From positions 182,908 to 246,907 of the forward strand of contig NZ_VOBR01000013.1 of NCBI RefSeq assembly GCF_007845675.1: DNA of 64,000 nucleotides, read 5' to 3'. The translations under genes and the position numbers were made by a program. The notes beneath the pieces were generated by a model that did no database searches, had not been told where the DNA came from, and was given only the letters and a program-made list of their open reading frames with translations. Shown in pieces: positions 57,315 through 64,000 of the stretch (position 1 is the first letter of the stretch; each line of letters opens with the position of its first letter). Origin of the DNA: Lentzea tibetensis. Lineage in GTDB: Bacteria; Actinomycetota; Actinomycetes; Mycobacteriales; Pseudonocardiaceae.

Positions 57315-59252
57315 CTGTTCGGGGATGCTGACCTTGCGGATGTGACTGACCAGGAAGTCGCGTGCGTCGCCCGTGGGTGCGCAGTGCGCGGTGAGGTTCC
57401 CCGCGGCGTGCGTGACGGGCGTGATCACGTGCTGGTCCGTCCGGCGCGGGCCGTCGGCGTACCTGATCTCGACCGGCGACGACGTCACCAGCGCCTCGGC
57501 GAGCAGCAGCACCTCGGCGTCCGGCAGGAACAGCGACTGGTCGCGCAGCAGCCGCGCGTTGCTCAGCCGCGGTGACTCGCGCGGTGGCGGCACGGGTCTC
57601 TCCTGCTCGACCAGCCGCACCGCGAGCTGGGTGATCTCCACGTCGGACAGCTCCTGGCGCCACGACCGGTACCCGGTGTCGCGCTGCCCGCGCCCGCTGG
57701 CCCGCTCCGGCTCCACCCGTTCCACAATGGACGTCCCGGACGCGTCGACGTTCGTCGGCGCGTACCCCGCCGCGCGCAACGCGGCCAGCGTCTCGGGCAC
57801 GGGCTTGACCGACGCGAGCACGGTCGGCGCGAGGAAGCGCAGTCCCAGCGACTGCAGGCACCGCTGCCTGGTCAGCTCGGTCAGCAGCGGGTCGTCGCCG
57901 CGCACGCAGCACCCGACCCCGGTCACGGTCAGCTGACCGTGCCGCTGGGCCACGTCGTTCACCAGCCGCGTGACCTGCTCCGGCAGCTCGCCGAACGAGC
58001 CGAGCTCGGCCAGCACGTCGTCCGCCGTCATGCCGATGTCGAGCGCCCGCCGCACGCTCGCCGTCGACAGCCGCCACACCGAGGCCACGTCCCGCTCGTC
58101 GGTGTCCGCGACGAGGTCGAGCAGCGAGCTCAGCTCCGCGGTCGGCAGCCCCCGCACCACGACCGTCAGGTCCGTCTGGAACCGCGCCGCCGCGGTCGCG
58201 TCGGGCAGCAGGCTCTCCGCGACGTCACCGAGGTCCTCGGGCAGCGCGCGTCCCAGTGACGTCAGCCCGCCGCGTGCGACGAGCCCGAGCGACTCCGCCT
58301 CGGCCACGGCCGCCGCCGTCGCGACCGGGTCGTGCAGCGCGGGTCGCAGCCACGTCAGCTCCGCCACGAGCTCGCGGGTGTCCGCGACGGCCTGTCCTTC
58401 CGGGACTTCCGCGAACCGCTCCACGATCGAACGGCGGATCGCGGCGCCCTGGTCGCCGGGGTGGTCCAGCAGCGCCGAGCGCGCCTTGTCCGTCGCGGGC
58501 TGCCAGTTCATCCGCCGCCACGCCGGGATCAGCGCGGCCAGCCTGCGTCCGGGGTGCTGCGCCCGCCACTCGTCGCCCGTGCGGGTCGGCAGCAACCGGT
58601 CCTGCCGCTTGGCGATGCCGATCAGCTGCGCCTCGACCGCGAGCTCCAGCCACAGCCGCAACCTCGACTCGCTCGTGCGCATCAGCGACGCCGCGCGACG
58701 AACGTCCCGCGTGCCCGCGCCACCGCTGTACCGTCGAGCGGCGAACTCCTCGGCGTCGCAGTGTTCGAGCAACCGGGTCACACCGTCCACAGTGGATAAG
58801 GCGGCCGCGACGCCGGTGCGGTCGCCGTCGCGGTGCTCCTGCAGTCGTGGCGCGGGCGGGCGCGGCGTGATCCGGCCCCGCACAGCGCCTTCGGGTTTCA
58901 GCGAATTGACCATCCGCAGCGTGTGGTCGTCCGGCCACACGAGTGCGCGCGAGCGCAGCTCGCCCAGCGCGCGGTCCACTTCGTCAGGTGGACAGTCCAG
59001 CATCCTGCACACCGCGTCCGGTGTCGCGTGCTCACCGAGTCCCACCACCGCGCCCAGCACGTCGAGCGCGCCCTGGTCCAGTGCGGCGACCGAGGCCCGG
59101 ACGGAGTCGGGGGAGGTCAGTTCTTCGGCGAGGTCCTTCATCGACCTCAGGTACCTGTCCGCGACATCGCGCCGGCGCAGCAGGATCGCGGTGACCTCGT
59201 CGGGTTCCAGTCGGAGCAGCCAGGTCGCGAGCGTGGTTTTCCGGCGTCCCAT
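57306..59252 (-). CDS. helicase-associated protein (Helicase_C_3 type), no helicase motor
   Basis: A 648-residue soluble protein. The N-terminal 450 residues are winged-helix-like helical repeats (ATWLLRLEPDEVTAILLRR, LDQGALDVLGAVVGLGEHA). The C-terminal region has FLAPTVLASVKPVPETLAALRAAGYAPTNVD and, near residues 570-640, a beta domain (PVEIRYADGPRRTDQHVITPV). No Walker A or DEAD motifs exist. Relatives usually sit beside an XPB-like helicase in actinobacteria; none is adjacent here. The ATG at 59252 follows GGAGAC; the frame upstream is not coherent. Confidence 0.8.
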   Translation of the reverse strand: MGRRKTTLATWLLRLEPDEVTAILLRRRDVADRYLRSMKDLAEELTSPDSVRASVAALDQGALDVLGAVVGLGEHATPDAVCRMLDCPPDEVDRALGELRSRALVWPDDHTLRMVNSLKPEGAVRGRITPRPPAPRLQEHRDGDRTGVAAALSTVDGVTRLLEHCDAEEFAARRYSGGAGTRDVRRAASLMRTSESRLRLWLELAVEAQLIGIAKRQDRLLPTRTGDEWRAQHPGRRLAALIPAWRRMNWQPATDKARSALLDHPGDQGAAIRRSIVERFAEVPEGQAVADTRELVAELTWLRPALHDPVATAAAVAEAESLGLVARGGLTSLGRALPEDLGDVAESLLPDATAAARFQTDLTVVVRGLPTAELSSLLDLVADTDERDVASVWRLSTASVRRALDIGMTADDVLAELGSFGELPEQVTRLVNDVAQRHGQLTVTGVGCCVRGDDPLLTELTRQRCLQSLGLRFLAPTVLASVKPVPETLAALRAAGYAPTNVDASGTSIVERVEPERASGRGQRDTGYRSWRQELSDVEITQLAVRLVEQERPVPPPRESPRLSNARLLRDQSLFLPDAEVLLLAEALVTSSPVEIRYADGPRRTDQHVITPVTHAAGNLTAHCAPTGDARDFLVSHIRKVSIPEQRS

Positions 59253-59340
59253 GTCTCCCGAGTATGGCCAAAAGTCCACACCACCAGCGCGGTTCGCGGC
59301 ACGCGTCAAGCCAATGGGCGAAAGCCATTTGGTGGCCTCG

Positions 59341-59346
59341 TAGGCT
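59341..59346 (+). promoter_or_regulatory. -10 hexamer of a leaderless promoter (DUF2461 gene)
   Basis: TAGGCT ends 6 nt before the GTG at 59353, the same arrangement as at hisH and hisA. Confidence 0.5.
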
Positions 59347-59352
59347 GTTCGC

Positions 59353-60003
59353 GTGAACTTCACCGGCTTCGGCGAGTACGCCATCGACTTCTTCGACGGG
59401 CTGGAGCAGGACAACTCCAAGGCCTACTGGGACGACAACAAGGAGACCTACCAGCGCGACGTGCGCGCCCCGATGGAGGCGCTGCTGCACGACCTGGAGA
59501 AGGAGTTCGGACCTGGAAAGGTTTTCCGGCCCTACCGCGACGTCCGGTTCAGCAAGGACAAGACGCCCTACAAGACGCACTGCGGCGGCGTCGTCGAACT
59601 GGGCCGCGGCGGCGGTGCCTACTACGTCCAGGTGAGCCCCGAGGGCCTGCTCGTCGGCGGCGGCTCGTTCGCGATGGCGTCCGACCAGTTGGCCCGCTAC
59701 CGCACGGCCGTCGACACCGAGGTGCACGGCGAGGCGCTGCGCAAGATCGTCGCCAAGCTGGTCAAGGGCGGCTGGACGCTCGCGGGCGACCAGCTGAAGT
59801 CGCGGCCGCGCGGGTTCGACCCCGATCATCCGCGGATGGACCTGCTCAAGCACCGGTCGATCTACGTCCGCCGGGTGTGGCCGCCGGACGACGCGCTGCA
59901 CGAGCGCGACTGCCTCGACCGGGTGCGCAAGTCGTGGCGTCAGGTCCGCGAGTTCAACGACTGGTGCGCCGATCACGTCGGCGTGAGCGAAGCCAAGTGG
60001 TGA
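59353..60003 (+). CDS. DUF2461 domain protein
   Basis: A 216-residue single-domain protein of the DUF2461/TIGR02453 family: FFDGLEQDNSKAYWDDNKETYQ, KVFRPYRDVRFSKDKTPYKTHCG, YYVQVSPEGLLVGGG, LKSRPRGFDPDHPRMDLLKHRS are the conserved blocks. The family is widespread and of unknown function. It is probably leaderless. Its 3' end overlaps the convergent VanZ-like gene by 50 bp. Confidence 0.9.
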   Translation: MNFTGFGEYAIDFFDGLEQDNSKAYWDDNKETYQRDVRAPMEALLHDLEKEFGPGKVFRPYRDVRFSKDKTPYKTHCGGVVELGRGGGAYYVQVSPEGLLVGGGSFAMASDQLARYRTAVDTEVHGEALRKIVAKLVKGGWTLAGDQLKSRPRGFDPDHPRMDLLKHRSIYVRRVWPPDDALHERDCLDRVRKSWRQVREFNDWCADHVGVSEAKW

Positions 60004-60301
60004 TCACCACGCCGAGCCCGATGCCGATCACGTCGACCAGCGCGTCCAGCCAGTCGCCGCTGCGGCGCAGCGGCGTGACCACCGCCTGAAGCACCTCCGA
60101 GACGCCCGCGTACGCGACCAGCAAGATCAGGACGTGAGGCACCTTCGCGTAGAGCCCGGTGGCCGCGAGCAGGGCGAACAGCAGGGTGTGCACGACCTTG
60201 TCGGTGCCGGGCGGCGCGGTCGGCACACCTGACTCGGGGGTGAACAACACGACGACGCTGAGCAACGCGGCGGTCACGAACGGAAGGAATCTGCGCGGCA
60301 C
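59954..60301 (-). CDS. VanZ-like membrane protein
   Basis: A 115-residue membrane protein with three or four hydrophobic segments (FVTAALLSVVVLFTP, KVVHTLLFALLAATGLYA, VLILLVAYAGVSEVLQAV, WLDALVDVIGIGLGVVI). The motif TDKVVHTLLFALLA and the acidic SEVLQ / SGDWLDALVDVIG pattern identify the VanZ-like family, whose role outside teicoplanin resistance is unknown. Confidence 0.82.
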   Translation of the reverse strand: MPRRFLPFVTAALLSVVVLFTPESGVPTAPPGTDKVVHTLLFALLAATGLYAKVPHVLILLVAYAGVSEVLQAVVTPLRRSGDWLDALVDVIGIGLGVVITTWLRSRRRDRRTSR

Positions 60302-60373
60302 GCGGCGATTGTCGCAAGATTACTCGCCGGTACTTCGGGATCGGTCCAGCAGCGGGGACTAGTCTCTGCAGAC

Positions 60374-61798
60374 GTGAGTCGACGCGCAAAGATCGTTTGT
60401 ACCCTCGGCCCTGCCACCGCGACGCCGGACAAGGTGCGCGACCTGGTAGCGGCCGGTATGGACGTCGCTCGGATGAACTTCAGCCACGGCAGCCACGCTG
60501 ACCACAAGCAGGTCTACGACATGGTCCGCGTGGCAGCGGACGAGTCGGGCCGGGCAGTCGGCATCCTGGCCGACCTCCAGGGCCCGAAGATCCGCCTCGG
60601 GCGGTTCGCGGCGGGCCCGGTGGACTGGAACACCGGTGACATCGTCCGGATCACCGTCGAGGACGTCGAGGGCACGCACGACCGCGTGTCGACGACGTAC
60701 AAGGAGCTCGCGAAGGACGCCAAGGTCGGCGACCGGCTCCTCGTGGACGACGGCAAGGTCGGACTGATCGTCGTGGACGTCGAAGGTTCGGACGTCGTCG
60801 CCGAGGTCACCGAGGGTGGCCCGGTCAGCAACAACAAGGGCCTCTCGCTGCCCGGCATGGACGTCTCCGTGCCCGCGCTGTCCGAGAAGGACATCGAGGA
60901 CCTGGAGTTCGCACTCGAGCTCGGCGTGGACTTCATCGCGCTGTCGTTCGTGCGCTCGCCCGCGGACATCGACCTGGTCCACCAGGTCATGGACCGGGGT
61001 GGCAAGGGTCGCCTGCCGGTCATCGCCAAGATCGAGAAGCCGGAGGCCGTCGACAACCTCGAGGCCATCGTCCTCGCGTTCGACGGCGTGATGGTCGCCC
61101 GCGGTGACCTGGGCGTCGAGCTGCCGCTCGAGCACGTGCCGCTGGTGCAGAAGCGCGCGATCCAGATCGCCCGCGAGAACGCGAAGCCGGTCATCGTCGC
61201 GACTCAGATGCTCGACTCGATGATCAGCAACTCCCGCCCGACCCGCGCCGAGACGTCCGACGTCGCGAACGCGGTGCTCGACGGCGCGGACGCGCTGATG
61301 CTGTCCGGTGAGACCTCGGTCGGCCGGTACGCCATCGAGTCGGTGCAGACGATGGGCCGCATCATCGAGGCCGTCGAGACCGAGTCCACTGTGGTCCCGC
61401 CGCTGACGCACGTCCCGCGCACCAAGCGCGGCGTGATCTCCTACGCGGCGCGCGACATCGGCGAGCGCCTCAACGCCAAGGCGCTGGTCGCGTTCACGCA
61501 GTCCGGTGACACGGTGCGCCGTCTCGCCCGCCTGCACACGCACCTGCCGCTGCTGGCGTTCACGCCGGAGCCGTCCGTGCGCTCGCAGCTGTCGTTGACG
61601 TGGGGCACCGAGACGTTCCTGGTCCCGCGGGTGGAGTCGACCGACGAGATGGTCCGCCAGGTGGACACCTCGATGCTGGCGATCGGCCGGTACCAGGCGG
61701 GTGATCTGATGGTGGTCGTGGCAGGCTCACCTCCTGGCACCATCGGTTCCACCAACCTCATCCGCGTCCACCGGCTCGGAGAGGAAGACCACGCCTAA
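60374..61798 (+). CDS. pyk: pyruvate kinase
   Basis: Converts PEP and ADP to pyruvate and ATP, the last step of glycolysis. The 474-residue enzyme has AKIVCTLGPATATPDKVRDLV and MDVARMNFSHGSH at the N-terminus, ADLQGPKIRLG, the active-site stretch VIAKIEKPEAVDN, MVARGDLGVELP, the ADP/metal segment VIVATQMLDSMISNSRPTRAETSDVANAVLDG and a C-terminal allosteric domain. The GTG start lies 8 nt after a TAGTCT hexamer. tesB follows after 9 bp. Confidence 0.97.
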   Translation: MSRRAKIVCTLGPATATPDKVRDLVAAGMDVARMNFSHGSHADHKQVYDMVRVAADESGRAVGILADLQGPKIRLGRFAAGPVDWNTGDIVRITVEDVEGTHDRVSTTYKELAKDAKVGDRLLVDDGKVGLIVVDVEGSDVVAEVTEGGPVSNNKGLSLPGMDVSVPALSEKDIEDLEFALELGVDFIALSFVRSPADIDLVHQVMDRGGKGRLPVIAKIEKPEAVDNLEAIVLAFDGVMVARGDLGVELPLEHVPLVQKRAIQIARENAKPVIVATQMLDSMISNSRPTRAETSDVANAVLDGADALMLSGETSVGRYAIESVQTMGRIIEAVETESTVVPPLTHVPRTKRGVISYAARDIGERLNAKALVAFTQSGDTVRRLARLHTHLPLLAFTPEPSVRSQLSLTWGTETFLVPRVESTDEMVRQVDTSMLAIGRYQAGDLMVVVAGSPPGTIGSTNLIRVHRLGEEDHA

Positions 61799-61807
61799 GG
61801 AGTTCCA

Positions 61808-62716
61808 GTGACGGAAGCTGCTCGCGCCGCCGCGGCGGTACCAAGCGGACTGCGCGGGCAACCGGCACTCGACGACCTGGTGGCACTGCTCGACCTCGAG
61901 AAGATCGAGGAGAACATCTTCCGCGGCGTGAGCCCCGCCGAGTCGCCCGTGCGCGTCTTCGGCGGGCAGGTCGCGGGCCAGGCGCTGGTCGCGGCGGGAC
62001 GGACCGTCCCGCCGGAGCGCAAGGTCCACTCGCTGCACTCGTACTTCATCCGCGGCGGCGACCCGCGCGTGCCGATCGTGTACGAGGTCGACCGCATCCG
62101 CGACGGCCGCTCGTTCACCACGCGCCGCGTCGTGGCGATCCAGCACGGCAAGCCGATCTTCGCGCTCTCCGCGTCGTTCCAGATCGACGAGGCGGGCATC
62201 GAGCACGCCGACGAGATGCCGTCCGTACCGGACCCCGAGACCCTGCCGACGTTCGGCGAGTCGCTCGCCGGCTACACGGACAAGCTCGTGTCGTCCCGCT
62301 TCCCGCGCCCCATCGACGTGCGCTACGTCACCGAGGCGCCGTGGATGTCCCGTGAGGACGGTCCGGCCGAGGCGCGCTCGCAGGTCTGGATGCGCGCCGA
62401 CGGCAGCCTGCCCGACGACCAGCTGCTGCACGTGTGCGTGCTGGCGTACGCGTCCGACCTGACGCTGCTGGACTCCGTGCTGATGCGGCACGGCGTCTAC
62501 TGGGGCCTGGACAAGGTGCTCGGCGCGTCGCTCGACCACGCCATGTGGTTCCACCGCCCGTTCCGCGCGGACGAGTGGTTCCTCTACGACTGCGAGTCCC
62601 CGTCGGCCTCGGGCAACCGCGGGTTGGCGACCGGGCGGTTCTTCTCCCGCGACGGCCAGCTCGTCGCGACCGTCGTGCAAGAGGGTCTGGTCCGGGTGAT
62701 CAAGCCCTCGTCATGA
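61808..62716 (+). CDS. tesB: acyl-CoA thioesterase II TesB
   Basis: A 302-residue double hot-dog thioesterase hydrolysing medium/long acyl-CoA. Conserved blocks are FGGQVAGQALVAA, HSLHSYFIRGGDP, IVYEVDRIRDGRSFTTRRVVAIQ, LAYASDLTLLDSVL (active-site Asp region) and SLDHAMWFHRPFRADEWFLY. AAGGAG precedes the GTG. It is co-transcribed with pyk. Its last 6 bp overlap the convergent Lrp gene. Confidence 0.95.
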   Translation: MTEAARAAAAVPSGLRGQPALDDLVALLDLEKIEENIFRGVSPAESPVRVFGGQVAGQALVAAGRTVPPERKVHSLHSYFIRGGDPRVPIVYEVDRIRDGRSFTTRRVVAIQHGKPIFALSASFQIDEAGIEHADEMPSVPDPETLPTFGESLAGYTDKLVSSRFPRPIDVRYVTEAPWMSREDGPAEARSQVWMRADGSLPDDQLLHVCVLAYASDLTLLDSVLMRHGVYWGLDKVLGASLDHAMWFHRPFRADEWFLYDCESPSASGNRGLATGRFFSRDGQLVATVVQEGLVRVIKPSS

Positions 62717-63217
62717 CCGCCTGCGCCGGTGCGTGGGCCGCAGGTTCACCGGTGGCGTGAGCGCACGGGTCTCCACGCGTTCGAGGACGACCGAGCTGGT
62801 GAGGTTGCGCACCTCGGTCCGCGACGCGAGCTTGTCCACGAGGAACGCCTGCAGGTGCGTCGAGTCGGCCACCGCGATGTGGATGAGGAAGTCGGCCTGC
62901 CCGCTGACGTGGAAGATCGACCGCGTCTCGGGCTGAGCCATCACGAACGCCCGGAACGCCGTGGTCACCGGCCGGTTGTGCGGCCGCACGTTGACGCTCA
63001 CGACGGCCTCCAGCGGCAGCCCCGTGGTGGCCGGGTCGACCACCGCGTGGCATCCCGTGATCACGCCCAGTTCACGCAGCCTGCGCACCCGCTGCAAGCA
63101 CGTCGAAGGCGCCAGCCCGACGATCTCCGCGAGCGCCCGGTTGGGCAGCGTCGCGTCGTTCTGCAACTCCTCCAGAATGTGCCAGTCGACCGAATCCAGT
63201 TCGGCTACTTCCTTCAC
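62711..63217 (-). CDS. Lrp/AsnC-family regulator divergent from a LysE exporter
   Basis: A 168-residue regulator: helix-turn-helix ILEELQNDATLPNRALAEIVGLAPSTCLQRVRRLRELGV (residues about 14-52) and a RAM ligand domain (VVSVNVRPHNRP, FHVSGQADFLIHIAVADSTHLQ). A TACGAT hexamer lies 8 nt before the GTG. Its start is 58 bp from the divergent LysE gene, the common arrangement of an Lrp-type activator with its amino-acid exporter. Confidence 0.94.
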   Translation of the reverse strand: MKEVAELDSVDWHILEELQNDATLPNRALAEIVGLAPSTCLQRVRRLRELGVITGCHAVVDPATTGLPLEAVVSVNVRPHNRPVTTAFRAFVMAQPETRSIFHVSGQADFLIHIAVADSTHLQAFLVDKLASRTEVRNLTSSVVLERVETRALTPPVNLRPTHRRRRS

Positions 63218-63275
63218 AACCGAACATCGTACTGGTGACGTGGAATCGCGCCGAACGACTGCCCATGATCAGTCG

Positions 63276-63875
63276 GTGCACATCGCCTGGACTTCTTTCC
63301 TGCTCGCGCTCGTGGTCATCACGATCGTGCCTGGTCCCGACTTCGTCCTGATCACCGGCAACGCGGTGCGCAGCCTGCGCCTCGGCGTGCTGGCCGCGCT
63401 CGGCGTGGTGACCGGGTTGCTGGTCCACGCCGCTCTCGCCACCATCGGGCTGTCCGCCCTCGTGGTCGCCGTGCCGGCCGCGTTGTTCGCGGTCAAAGCC
63501 GTCGGCGCCGTCTACCTCGGGTACCTCGGGGTCATGACTCTGCGCGCTGCCCGCACCAGTCCACAGGAGACGGTCGAGCACAGCGCTCGCGGTGTGTTCC
63601 TGCGCGGGGTTCTGTGCGATCTGCTCAACCCCAAGGTGATGCTGACGTTCCTCAGCCTGATTCCGCAGGCGATGGACCCTGCCGCGCCTCCGCTGCCTCA
63701 GGCTGCGCTGCTGTCGGCGGTCACTGTTGGCGTGTTCGCGTTGTTCTGGGTGATCGTGGTGCCGTTGGCTCGGCAGTTGTCCGTGGTGTTGGCCAACCCC
63801 AAGATCCGAGTGGCGTTCGAGCGGGTGTGCGGGACTGCTCTCATCGGTATGGCTGCTTCGGTGCTGGCCGCTTAG
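63276..63875 (+). CDS. LysE/RhtB-family amino-acid exporter
   Basis: A 199-residue membrane protein with about six TM segments: WTSFLLALVVITIVPGPDFVLITGNAVR is the family's N-terminal signature, followed by GLLVHAALATIGLSALV, KAVGAVYLGYLGVMTLRAA and LNPKVMLTFLSLIPQ. Such proteins export lysine, threonine, homoserine lactones or related solutes. The GTG at 63276 gives the proper N-terminus; the open frame upstream overlaps the divergent regulator and is a shadow. Confidence 0.92.
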   Translation: MHIAWTSFLLALVVITIVPGPDFVLITGNAVRSLRLGVLAALGVVTGLLVHAALATIGLSALVVAVPAALFAVKAVGAVYLGYLGVMTLRAARTSPQETVEHSARGVFLRGVLCDLLNPKVMLTFLSLIPQAMDPAAPPLPQAALLSAVTVGVFALFWVIVVPLARQLSVVLANPKIRVAFERVCGTALIGMAASVLAA

Positions 63876-63935
63876 CGGTGTGGGCTTTGGCTTTCGTGGT
63901 GGGGTGGGGAGGGTCTCGCTGATCACCTCACGGTC

Positions 63936-63998
63936 GCCACATCGAAAATGCCCTGTCAAGGCGGAAAAGCTGCCTTGACAGGGCATTTTCGATGTGGC
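63936..63998. terminator. 27-bp perfect hairpin at the window end
   Basis: Perfect 27-bp stem (63936-63962 with 63972-63998) around a 9-nt loop GGAAAAGCT, 61 bp after the LysE stop. Unusually AT-containing for this genome (includes CGAAAATG / CATTTTCG). Probably a terminator, perhaps bidirectional with a convergent gene beyond the window. Confidence 0.8.
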
Positions 63999-64000
63999 AA

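Overview
The window is chromosomal DNA from a high-GC actinomycete. GTG and TTG starts, ATGA-type gene overlaps, TANNNT boxes placed 6-7 nt before start codons, an F420-type enzyme complement and a fused nad-his-trp-lgt-glt-pyk backbone all point to Actinomycetota, most likely Pseudonocardiales (Lentzea/Saccharothrix/Actinosynnema-like). That family-level placement is inference. I saw no tRNA, rRNA, CRISPR array, transposase or phage gene.

Backbone, left to right: the end of nadA, then nadB and nadC (NAD synthesis); hisD, hisC, hisB, hisH, hisA (PriA-type), hisF, hisI; trpE, a Trp-region membrane protein, trpC, trpB, trpA; lgt; gltB-gltD (glutamate synthase); and pyk-tesB. From memory, a nadABC-his-trp-lgt-pyk-tesB order is also seen in Mycobacterium. 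hisG, hisE, trpD and trpF are absent. The missing trpF fits a dual-function PriA.

Accessory genes sit in the gaps of that backbone. 3.2-8.4 kb: ABM monooxygenase, nitrilase, peptide-binding lipoprotein, class V aminotransferase, zinc carboxypeptidase. 11.7-16.6 kb: frameshifted methyltransferase, RNA 2'-phosphotransferase, ricin-type lectin, SoxR, split transketolase. 17.2-22.2 kb: secreted protein, Clp-N/HTH regulator with twin operators, PPOX enzyme, beta-helix membrane protein. 29.4-32.8 kb: Uma2 nuclease, ABC exporter and a non-coding tract of decayed repeats. 33.8-40.1 kb: two-component system, TAXI binding lipoprotein, DctA transporter, two envelope proteins. 46.2-60.3 kb: Lrp regulator, luciferase-like oxidoreductase, deaminase, CHRD protein, a lipoprotein, HxlR regulator with a decayed 3' duplicate, an E. 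coli-type fumarate reductase frdABCD headed by a small Cys/His protein and a CRP-type site, an XRE / tRNA-binding-domain / endonuclease group, a helicase-associated protein, DUF2461 and VanZ-like genes. The window closes with an Lrp-LysE divergent pair and a 27-bp perfect hairpin.

The best regulatory discovery is a pair of near-identical SoxR-type promoters. One drives the ABM monooxygenase at 3.6 kb and the other drives the split transketolase beside soxR at 14.0 kb. Both have TTGACC, a 19-bp spacer holding the SoxR-like palindrome, and a -10 exactly 7 nt before the ATG. A second theme is widespread leaderless transcription: TAGGCT stands 6-7 nt before hisD, hisH, hisA, hisF and the DUF2461 gene. 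The least explained gene group is the XRE regulator, stand-alone tRNA-binding protein and cytoplasmic endonuclease at 54.9-57.3 kb.
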